Source of the DNA: an uncultured Lachnospiraceae bacterium | GTDB taxonomy: Bacteria > Bacillota > Clostridia > Lachnospirales > Lachnospiraceae | Assembly (NCBI GenBank): GCA_947039785.1 | Contig: CAMQZX010000010.1 | Coordinates: 1-33,465, forward strand | DNA length: 33,465 nt | Direction of reading: 5' to 3' | Part shown: piece after piece, positions 27,464 through 33,465 of the stretch | How positions within the stretch are numbered: position 1 is the stretch's first letter | How the letters are laid out: every line of letters begins with the position of its first letter | Made by a program: the position numbers and the translations under genes | Notes under the pieces: generated by a model | What the model saw: the letters and a program-made list of their open reading frames with translations, nothing else | Database searches by the model: none | What the model was told of the DNA's origin: nothing

Positions 27464-28732
27464 ATGGAAAAACTATTTGAACAAATCAACCGGCATTCTG
27501 AAGAAGTTCTGGAAAAAACCATTGCCTGGAGACGGGATTTTCATCAGCATCCTGAACTCGGGAACCAGGAAATACGAACTTCAAAAATCATAGCCGAACA
27601 CTTACGAAGCCTGGGCGTGGATGAAGTATATGACCATCTGGGCGGCTCCACAGGAGTAATCGGAATTGTCCATGGAGCTTACGATGGTCCCACTGTAGGA
27701 CTTCGCGCCGATATGGACGCACTGCCTATCAAAGAAATTACAAAAGTCCCCTTCGCTTCCACAGACACGCAGCATTGGGGTGACCAGGGTGAGGTTCCGG
27801 TGATGCATGCCTGCGGCCATGACATTCATACCGCAATGCTGATGGGTGCAGCGGAAGCAATTTGCAACATGAGAAATTCTCTTCATGGAAAAGTTATGTT
27901 TGTATTTCAGCCAGCTGAAGAACATCACGCCTCTGACTGGGTTGGAAAATCAGGCGCAGCAGCTATGGTAGAGGAAGAAGTTTACATCCAAAACCGTCCG
28001 GAGGCATTTTTCGCACTTCATGTTGAGACAGATGCTCCTGAGGGAAGCGCGGGAGATGTGGTTTTGGTGCCAGGTCTGGCTGGAGGCTTCTGCATGTGGA
28101 TCTTTAAACTTATGATTCACGGTAAAGGCGGACACGGGGCTTCTCCATGGGTTGGAACGGACGCTCTGGTAAATGGGGCTGAAATCCTTCTTGGACTTCA
28201 AACTGTCATCAGCCGAAATGTGGATGTATATCACAATCACGCAACTCTTTCCATCGGCACCTTCCACTCTGGCAAAAAATTCAACGTGGTTTCTGATCTT
28301 ACCACTATGGAAGGCGCAATCCGCTTCACAGATCTGGAGCAGAAAGACTATATGAAAGAACGTGTGGAAGAAACCGTAAATCACATCGCTGCCAGCGGAA
28401 GATGTACCGCAGATCTAGAGTGGACTTGGATTCCGCCTCTCTACAACGATGCAGCACTGGTTGCTGACATCAAACCAAAACTTGCAAAGACCATTGGAGC
28501 AGAAAAAATCATCGAAGACAGGGAACGTATTTTCAAGTTTTTGGATGATTATGCATTCTTTATGGAAGAGACGCCTGGAATCTATGCAACCTTAAGCGTG
28601 GTAAATGATCCCACAGACCATTATAAAACTCACCAGATTCATGATGCTGATTTCCATGCCAATGAAAAGGCATTTATCAACGGCATCAAATCACTGGTAA
28701 CCTTCGCAGTAAGCTATGGAATTGATAAATAA
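27464..28732 (+). CDS. M20-family amidohydrolase
   Basis: A 422-residue metallo-amidohydrolase of the M20 group (hippurate hydrolase, N-acyl-amino-acid deacylase, IAA-amino acid hydrolase-like). Metal-binding motifs are present: RADMDALPI (81-89), HACGHD (115-120) and QPAEE (149-153), with the lid/dimerisation domain starting near GKGGHGASPW. Family members cleave the amide of N-acyl amino acids, releasing the free amino compound. The ATG at 27464 is chosen for its AAAGGAAG site; an upstream in-frame ATG at 27377 lies in the promoter. An aminotransferase gene follows after 20 bases, suggesting deacylation followed by transamination. The acyl and amino parts of the substrate are unknown. Confidence 0.9.
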   Translation: MEKLFEQINRHSEEVLEKTIAWRRDFHQHPELGNQEIRTSKIIAEHLRSLGVDEVYDHLGGSTGVIGIVHGAYDGPTVGLRADMDALPIKEITKVPFASTDTQHWGDQGEVPVMHACGHDIHTAMLMGAAEAICNMRNSLHGKVMFVFQPAEEHHASDWVGKSGAAAMVEEEVYIQNRPEAFFALHVETDAPEGSAGDVVLVPGLAGGFCMWIFKLMIHGKGGHGASPWVGTDALVNGAEILLGLQTVISRNVDVYHNHATLSIGTFHSGKKFNVVSDLTTMEGAIRFTDLEQKDYMKERVEETVNHIAASGRCTADLEWTWIPPLYNDAALVADIKPKLAKTIGAEKIIEDRERIFKFLDDYAFFMEETPGIYATLSVVNDPTDHYKTHQIHDADFHANEKAFINGIKSLVTFAVSYGIDK

Positions 28733-28752
28733 ACGCATAGGAGGAACCGATT

Positions 28753-30090
28753 ATGAATACACAACTGGACAATGACCACATTATGCACTATGTCTGGGGC
28801 GCTGATTTTCCCAAACTGGTAAAAGGAGAAGGCATTTATTTATACGATGTAAACGGCAAAAAATACATTGACGGCTCCAGCGGAGCTGTAAGCTGCAGCT
28901 TACGCCACGGAAGAAAAGACATGGCAGAAACGCTTTACCAGCAGGCATCCACACTGGCATATGCTCTTCGTCACACCACCACATCCAAGGTTTTGGAAGA
29001 AGCCACTGATAAGATGGCACAGATGTATCAAATGGACCGCTTTTTCCTGGTATCCGGCGGAACAGAAGCCAATGAAATCTCCACAAAGCTTGCCCGCATT
29101 TACTGGGCACAGAAGGGAAGGCCCATGAAAAATAAGATCATCAGCCGATGGCAGAGCTATCATGGATTTTCTACAGACGCATTAAGCTGGGGTGGAAGTA
29201 TCGCCAGAAGAAGAGAGTTTATCCCTCAGCTTCAGGAAGACGGACATATTGCTCCGCCCTATTGCTATCGCTGCTGGTTTGGTAAGGAATGCGGCAAATG
29301 CAATTTTGAATGTGCCAATGCTTTGGAAACAGAGATCAAATGCCGCGGTGCCGAGACCGTAGCTGCTTTCATCTGTGAGACCATCAGCGGAACCACTCTG
29401 GCGGGCGTCACGCCTCCCGATGGATATTATCAGAGAATCCGTGAGATTTGTGATAAATACGATGTCTTATTGATTGTGGACGAGGTACTCTGTGGAAGTG
29501 GACGTACTGGAAAAATGATGGCAATTGATCATTATGGCGTAAAACCAGACATTGCCTCCCTTGCCAAATCCATGAGCGGCGGATACTTCCCGGTAGGTGC
29601 CGTAGCCTGTACAGAAAAAATCGCCGAGCCAATCCGCAGGAGTGGTCATTTTTCACCCGGATACACCTGGGCAGGAGCACCTCTTCCGGCATCTGTTGTC
29701 TCCAAAACCATGGATATCATCAAGGAAGAGCACCTGTTGGAAAATGTAACTGAAGTAGGAAGCTATATGGAAGAACAGCTTCACGATTTGCAGACAAGGC
29801 ACCCAAGCATGGGGGATGTGCGAGGCAAGGGACTTATGTGGGGAATTGAATATGTAAAAGACAAGAAAACCAGAGAATCCTTTGATCAATCTGTAAAGTT
29901 TGCAGCAACCGTTGCAAAGAATTGTCTCGACATGGGACTTTTGATTTGTTCCTGCGGAAACCTGGACATGGGAGAAAAAGGAGATGCCTCCTGGATGGGT
30001 CCATGCTTCGAGATTACCAAAACAGAGATTGATGAATTACTAGATATCTATGAAAAGGCACTGACAAAAACAGAAAAACAACTTATGTAA
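28753..30090 (+). CDS. Class III PLP-dependent aminotransferase
   Basis: A 445-residue class III (omega-type) aminotransferase. PLP-binding features are SGGTEANE (101-108), the catalytic Asp243 in IVDEVLCGSGRTG, and Schiff-base Lys272 in LAKSMSGGYFPVGAV. A cysteine-rich insert (Cys171, 174, 180, 183, 187: YCYRCWFGKECGKCNFEC) sits where relatives carry a YRCPFG-type loop. The enzymes move an amino group from an omega-amine or beta-amino acid to a keto acid, forming an aldehyde or semialdehyde. It lies between the M20 gene (20 bases) and the transporter (11 bases) in one operon. Its aldehyde product could be the substrate of the dehydrogenase at 25860 (inference). Confidence 0.9.
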   Translation: MNTQLDNDHIMHYVWGADFPKLVKGEGIYLYDVNGKKYIDGSSGAVSCSLRHGRKDMAETLYQQASTLAYALRHTTTSKVLEEATDKMAQMYQMDRFFLVSGGTEANEISTKLARIYWAQKGRPMKNKIISRWQSYHGFSTDALSWGGSIARRREFIPQLQEDGHIAPPYCYRCWFGKECGKCNFECANALETEIKCRGAETVAAFICETISGTTLAGVTPPDGYYQRIREICDKYDVLLIVDEVLCGSGRTGKMMAIDHYGVKPDIASLAKSMSGGYFPVGAVACTEKIAEPIRRSGHFSPGYTWAGAPLPASVVSKTMDIIKEEHLLENVTEVGSYMEEQLHDLQTRHPSMGDVRGKGLMWGIEYVKDKKTRESFDQSVKFAATVAKNCLDMGLLICSCGNLDMGEKGDASWMGPCFEITKTEIDELLDIYEKALTKTEKQLM

Positions 30091-30101
30091 AGGAGAATAT
30101 A

Positions 30102-31283
30102 ATGGAATCATTACAAGCATTTATGATATTAGCCCTTTTCCTTGGAATCGGGGAAATTGTAGCAGTGAAAACAAAAGCCTATGTGGGCTCCACTTTCGTA
30201 ATGATGGCACTGCTGCTTGCCGCCTTCTGGTGCGGTCTGGACCCGGAAATCGTAACAAAATCTCAGGCAGTGGCTCTGGGAACCATCAGCTGCGGACTGT
30301 TAATGGTAAATCTTGCAACTTCTATTTCGCTGAAAGAATTTTTGAAACAGTGGAAAACGGTACTCGTGGGTGTGGGAGCTGTGGTATTTATTGCACTGTT
30401 CTGCGGAGGTATCGGTTCCCTGCTGATGGGTAAGGTCATGGCATTGACTGGTACGCCTATCGTAGCCGGCGGAATCAACGCATATCTGATTCTCTCAGAA
30501 CCGCTTTCAGCAGCAGGAAGAGACAAAGAAGTAATATTTGCCCTTGTGATCATGAGTATTCAGATGTTGATTGGATCGCCCCTCTGTTCCATCATTATGA
30601 AGAAGGACGCGGAAAACTTCAAAAAAAGCGGAAAGATCAATGAATACCTGACTGCCCTGAATGAAACATCAACGGAGGGGAGCAAGAAGTCTTTGATTCC
30701 ATCCCTTCCCCAGGAATTACAGAAACCGGCGGTACTGTTTTTTAAATCCGGCTTGGTTGCCTTCCTTGGATATTACGTTTCTTCCCTGACAGGTGGAAAA
30801 TTAAACGGTCTGCTTCTTTGTATGGTATTTGGTGTAATCTTCCATGCCATTGGATTTTTGGAAGATAACACTGTAGAAAAAGCAGGCGGTTCCGGATTCT
30901 TAATGACTATGCTGATGTTTTTCATTTTCTCCAATACTTCACAGGCTACGCCAAAGATGCTTCTGGATCTGATTGTTCCTCTTATTCTGATCTTTGTATT
31001 GGGAATTGCAGCCATCGCAGTAAACGCATTCATCATGTCCCTGATTCTCAAAGAATCTTTCCTGATGAATTTTGCCATTGGTCTGGTTGCCCTCATCGGC
31101 TTCCCAGGAATCTACTACATTTCCAAAGAAGTATCTGAAGCCGTGGGAGAAACACCCCAAGAGAGAAAGGCCGTGGAGGAATATTCCATGCCCCGTCTGG
31201 TGGTTGCCAACTTCGCAACCATGACTATACCTTCTGTGGTACTGGCTTCAATCTTACTTCCAATGATTACATCCTCTTTGTAA
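30102..31283 (+). CDS. Multi-pass membrane transporter of unassigned family
   Basis: A 393-residue integral membrane protein with about ten or eleven hydrophobic segments, among them ALFLGIGEIVAV, GTISCGLLMVNL, VVFIALFCGGIGSLLMG, YLILSEPL and FVLGIAAIAVNAFIM. The two halves are separated by a polar cytoplasmic-like loop (about 167-205, KKDAENFKKSGKINEYLTAL). There is no ATP-binding motif or periplasmic partner, so it is a secondary carrier or channel. The general look recalls bacterial organic-anion carriers such as the GltS type, but I cannot place it with confidence. As last gene of the M20-aminotransferase operon, with AAAGGAG and a terminator after it, it is the likely importer of the amidohydrolase substrate. 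Confidence 0.75.
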   Translation: MESLQAFMILALFLGIGEIVAVKTKAYVGSTFVMMALLLAAFWCGLDPEIVTKSQAVALGTISCGLLMVNLATSISLKEFLKQWKTVLVGVGAVVFIALFCGGIGSLLMGKVMALTGTPIVAGGINAYLILSEPLSAAGRDKEVIFALVIMSIQMLIGSPLCSIIMKKDAENFKKSGKINEYLTALNETSTEGSKKSLIPSLPQELQKPAVLFFKSGLVAFLGYYVSSLTGGKLNGLLLCMVFGVIFHAIGFLEDNTVEKAGGSGFLMTMLMFFIFSNTSQATPKMLLDLIVPLILIFVLGIAAIAVNAFIMSLILKESFLMNFAIGLVALIGFPGIYYISKEVSEAVGETPQERKAVEEYSMPRLVVANFATMTIPSVVLASILLPMITSSL

Positions 31284-31311
31284 AAACAATATAAAAAACA
31301 TTTTAATCATC

Positions 31312-31343
31312 AAAAGCCCATTGTCAAACGACATAGGGCTTTT
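31312..31343 (+). terminator. Terminator of the M20-aminotransferase-transporter operon
   Basis: AAAAGCCC (31312-31319) pairs with GGGCTTTT (31336-31343), with an inner GTC/GAC pair. A/T runs flank the GC core on both sides, so it may also serve the convergent flavodoxin gene. Confidence 0.8.
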
Positions 31344-31372
31344 GAAACTTTAATCATTTTACTTATAATCTT

Positions 31373-31852
31373 TTACTGCTTTCCAATATTCTGAGTCCAT
31401 TTCAATATATCTTTTTCTGCTGTAAGCAGCCTGTCTTCATTGAAGCGTACATTTAATCCTTCGCAAACCTTTGCACCCTTACATCCCTCTCCAAAATCCT
31501 TAAAGGTATGTCCAATCCATCCGCCATTTGTGGCAAAAGGATATACCTGCTTTCCGGACAGATCAGCATTATTTAAAAACGTCTTCATAGCAGGCGCAAA
31601 TGTATACCACCACACAGGCGTTCCCAGAACGACAGTATCATATTGACCCAATTCCACTTCCAATGGCTTTATTTTCGGCATGAAACCACTGTTGACTTCT
31701 CGCTGCCCCTGATCAACCACATGGTCATAGCTCCCAGTGTAAGGCTTTGCTGTTTCAATTTCTGCTATATCTGCATCCAGCTGCTTTTGTATCATTTCTG
31801 CAGTCCTGCGGGTATTGCCACCATGGGAATAATAAATAACGATACTCTTCAT
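31373..31852 (-). CDS. Flavodoxin-like FMN protein
   Basis: A 159-residue flavodoxin-fold protein. The phosphate-binding loop YYSHGGNTRRTAEMI (residues 7-21) and the isoalloxazine-contact loop TPVWWYTFAP (about 78-87) are present, followed by ATNGGWIGHTF. Such stand-alone proteins carry electrons or reduce small molecules. Its ribosome binding site (AGGAGGAC) overlaps the end of the upstream cupin gene, 9 bases before the ATG, so it is co-transcribed with the cupin. A redox or detoxification role under the LysR protein upstream is inference. Confidence 0.9.
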   Translation of the reverse strand: MKSIVIYYSHGGNTRRTAEMIQKQLDADIAEIETAKPYTGSYDHVVDQGQREVNSGFMPKIKPLEVELGQYDTVVLGTPVWWYTFAPAMKTFLNNADLSGKQVYPFATNGGWIGHTFKDFGEGCKGAKVCEGLNVRFNEDRLLTAEKDILKWTQNIGKQ

Positions 31853-31861
31853 GATGTCCTC

Positions 31862-32269
31862 CTATTTCAATCTTCTATAGTTTTCGTCAGAAACAGGCTC
31901 ACACCACTCTGTCTTTGTCTCTTCGCCGGGCACCTCAACTGCCAGATGGGAGAACCAACTATCCGGTGCAGCACCATGCCAGTGTTTTACTCCTGCCGGG
32001 ATGTTCACTACATCACCTGGCTGCAACAGACGCGCTTGATTCCCCCACTCCTGATAATATCCTTTTCCGCCGGTAACCATCAGAATCTGTCCGCCCCCTG
32101 ATTTGGCATGATGAATATGCCAATTGTTACGGCAGCCCGGCTCAAAGGTTACGTTACCGATTACAACCTGCTCCAGCGACAACATATTCAGATAACTCTG
32201 GCCCACAAAATATTGTGCAAACGCCGTGTTTTCCTCGCCGCGCGGAAAAATATCTTTCAATTCATTCAT
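31862..32269 (-). CDS. Cupin-domain protein
   Basis: A 135-residue single-domain cupin. The two metal motifs are visible: NNWHIHHAKSGGGQ (His51, His53/54, with Gln61 in place of the usual Glu) and PAGVKHWHGA (His96, His98). This subtype is common beside flavodoxins, carboxymuconolactone decarboxylase-like proteins and aldo-keto reductases in gut bacteria; no defined reaction is established that I know of. It is the first gene of the cupin-flavodoxin pair and is separated from the LysR gene by a terminator. The start at 32269 has GGAGGAAAAC. Confidence 0.88.
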   Translation of the reverse strand: MNELKDIFPRGEENTAFAQYFVGQSYLNMLSLEQVVIGNVTFEPGCRNNWHIHHAKSGGGQILMVTGGKGYYQEWGNQARLLQPGDVVNIPAGVKHWHGAAPDSWFSHLAVEVPGEETKTEWCEPVSDENYRRLK

Positions 32270-32329
32270 TTTCGTTTTCCTCCACTAAATGTATCAGCTC
32301 CATTGAATTGCTTTATCTTTCTGCAAGAT

Positions 32330-32359
32330 AAAAGCATATCGGAACTTTTCCGATATGCT
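32330..32359 (-). terminator. Terminator between LysR and cupin genes
   Basis: Perfect 12-bp stem AGCATATCGGAA (32333-32344) / TTCCGATATGCT (32348-32359) with a 3-base loop, running into TTTTATCTT on the minus strand. It ends the LysR transcript. Confidence 0.85.
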
Positions 32360-32400
32360 CATTATATAACTCATCACGCTTTATGTCGAATACCCGTTTT

Positions 32401-33294
32401 CTATTCTGTTTTCATGCTTAAAAAGCATCTAAAATATTCTAAGAACTTCACCGTAACTGCTGAAAATGGCTGTCCCCGTTTCCATGCTAAAACCGAGGTA
32501 GCTGTTAATTCCGGATAAAGCGGTACAGTGCATATCTCAGAACGTTCTAAAAATGGAAGTGCCCCTTCGACGACTAGCGCGTAGCCAATACCTGCCTGAA
32601 CCAGCAGGGCGGCATTAGTACCCAGATTACTGACTCCCGTCATTTTCAGATTTTCATAATATTCGCCAAACCAGTTTGCCACCTCATCGTGTACTTTCTG
32701 GCGGCTTGGCATGATTACCGGAATATCAGCCAGATCTCCGGCTGTCACATAGTCCCGCTTCGCCAGAGGAACTCCTGAAGGTATAATAGCTGCCCAGCGT
32801 TCCTTTACTGGCATACGGATGTATTCATATCGTTCAATCTCCACCGGTTCCAGCAAAAGCCCAATGTCTGTTAATCCTTCATCCATACGATGTTTGATCT
32901 GATCTGCATTGGCAGTATAGACATCGAAGGCCACCCGGGGATATTTCTGATGGAAGTCAGCAATTGCTTCAAACAAAAATTTCGCTGATGCCAGCTCTCC
33001 GCATCCAATAGATATGGTTCCTTCAATATGCTCTTCCTGTGCAGCCAGCTCCTTTTCCGTCTTTTCCAACAGCTCCAGAATCTCCTCTGCCCTGCGCCGC
33101 AGCAAAAAGCCTTCATTAGTCAGAGTAAGCGGTCTGCTGCCGCGAAGAAACAGCTGTGTCCCCATCTGTTCTTCCAGCATGGCCATCTGACGGCTCAGAG
33201 TTGGCTGAGTAATATGTAATGATTTTGCTGCATTTGTGATGTTCTGTTCCCTTGCAACTGCAAGAAAATAGTGCAGCAGCCTTGTCTCAATCAT
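32401..33294 (-). CDS. LysR-family transcriptional regulator
   Basis: A 297-residue LysR regulator. The N-terminal winged helix (about 3-62) is canonical: LLHYFLAVAREQNITNAAKS, HITQPTLSRQMAMLEEQMG, LFLRGSRPLTLTNEG. The C-terminal periplasmic-binding-like effector domain begins near ISIGCGELASAKFLFEAIAD. It is encoded upstream of, and in the same direction as, the cupin-flavodoxin pair, which is its likely target. Complete ORF; the start ATG at 33294 has only a weak upstream purine run. The effector is unknown. Confidence 0.92.
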   Translation of the reverse strand: MIETRLLHYFLAVAREQNITNAAKSLHITQPTLSRQMAMLEEQMGTQLFLRGSRPLTLTNEGFLLRRRAEEILELLEKTEKELAAQEEHIEGTISIGCGELASAKFLFEAIADFHQKYPRVAFDVYTANADQIKHRMDEGLTDIGLLLEPVEIERYEYIRMPVKERWAAIIPSGVPLAKRDYVTAGDLADIPVIMPSRQKVHDEVANWFGEYYENLKMTGVSNLGTNAALLVQAGIGYALVVEGALPFLERSEICTVPLYPELTATSVLAWKRGQPFSAVTVKFLEYFRCFLSMKTE

Positions 33295-33465
33295 AGTCTG
33301 TCTACCCTTCTTCTTTGTTTTCCCACTGTTACTTTACTCACAGAATATCACAAAACTGCAATTTAGACAACAAAGCCCTTATTCCTCAGTAGAGCTCGTT
33401 TGCTGCGATGGTTACTGTTCACTCCGTTCCCAGTAACACGCTGCGCGATGCACAGAAATGATGCA
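33295..33465. repeat. Right-edge intergenic sequence with inverted repeat
   Basis: No gene is visible. GTTACTG (33411-33417) and CAGTAAC (33431-33437) form a 7-bp inverted repeat with a 13-base spacer, flanked by similar words (GCTGCGATG on the left, GCTGCGCGATGCA on the right). This looks like a dispersed intergenic repeat unit cut by the window edge, but only one copy is present here. Confidence 0.35.

Overview
The window looks like a chromosomal segment of an anaerobic gut-type Firmicute, most likely a Lachnospiraceae (Blautia-like) clostridium. The basis is moderate G+C, AGGAGG-type ribosome binding sites, consensus sigma-A promoters, short T-tailed terminators, a clostridial-type asrABC sulfite reductase, a PTS, and intracellular glycoside hydrolases. 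The genus is inference. I see no rRNA, tRNA, CRISPR array, transposase or phage gene.

Layout. (1) 1-1000: a small XRE regulator (540-755) in a gene-poor, partly degenerate stretch. (2) 1080-8867, minus strand: a glycan-use locus reading GH42 beta-galactosidase, AraC regulator, terminator, GH5 beta-glucanase-like enzyme, GPH sugar:cation symporter, GH43 xylosidase/arabinofuranosidase. None of the enzymes shows a signal peptide, so the locus probably imports and trims short oligosaccharides in the cytoplasm. (3) 9003-10539, plus: a second, shorter AraC paralogue and a Crp/Fnr regulator, divergent from GH42. (4) 10633-13410, plus: asrABC, the anaerobic sulfite reductase. (5) 13539-19886, minus: a PTS block of RpiR regulator, beta-glucoside EIIBCA, GH1 6-phospho-beta-glucosidase, HPr (ptsH) and EI (ptsI). 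The ptsH reading frame is broken by a one-base shift. (6) 20386-21725, minus: a decayed surface-protein gene. (7) 21962-22838, plus: a second small XRE protein and a TetR regulator. (8) 23275-31283: an unassigned catabolic region in two modules. Module A is an IlvD/Edd-family dehydratase, a TIM-barrel isomerase/epimerase and a 3-hydroxyisobutyrate-dehydrogenase-family enzyme, behind a perfect consensus promoter and a leader with a terminator-like hairpin. Module B is an M20 amidohydrolase, a class III aminotransferase and a multi-pass transporter, divergent from a second TetR gene. (9) 31373-33294, minus: LysR, cupin and flavodoxin.

How the parts may work together (inference). The PTS block imports and hydrolyses beta-glucosides under RpiR control, and the GH/GPH locus handles non-phosphorylated oligosaccharides under AraC control. 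The 23-31 kb region is the best candidate for an undescribed system. Module B would import a small N-acylated amino compound, deacylate it and transaminate it. Module A would dehydrate, isomerise and reduce a hydroxy acid. Whether the modules form one pathway, and on what substrate, cannot be read from sequence alone.
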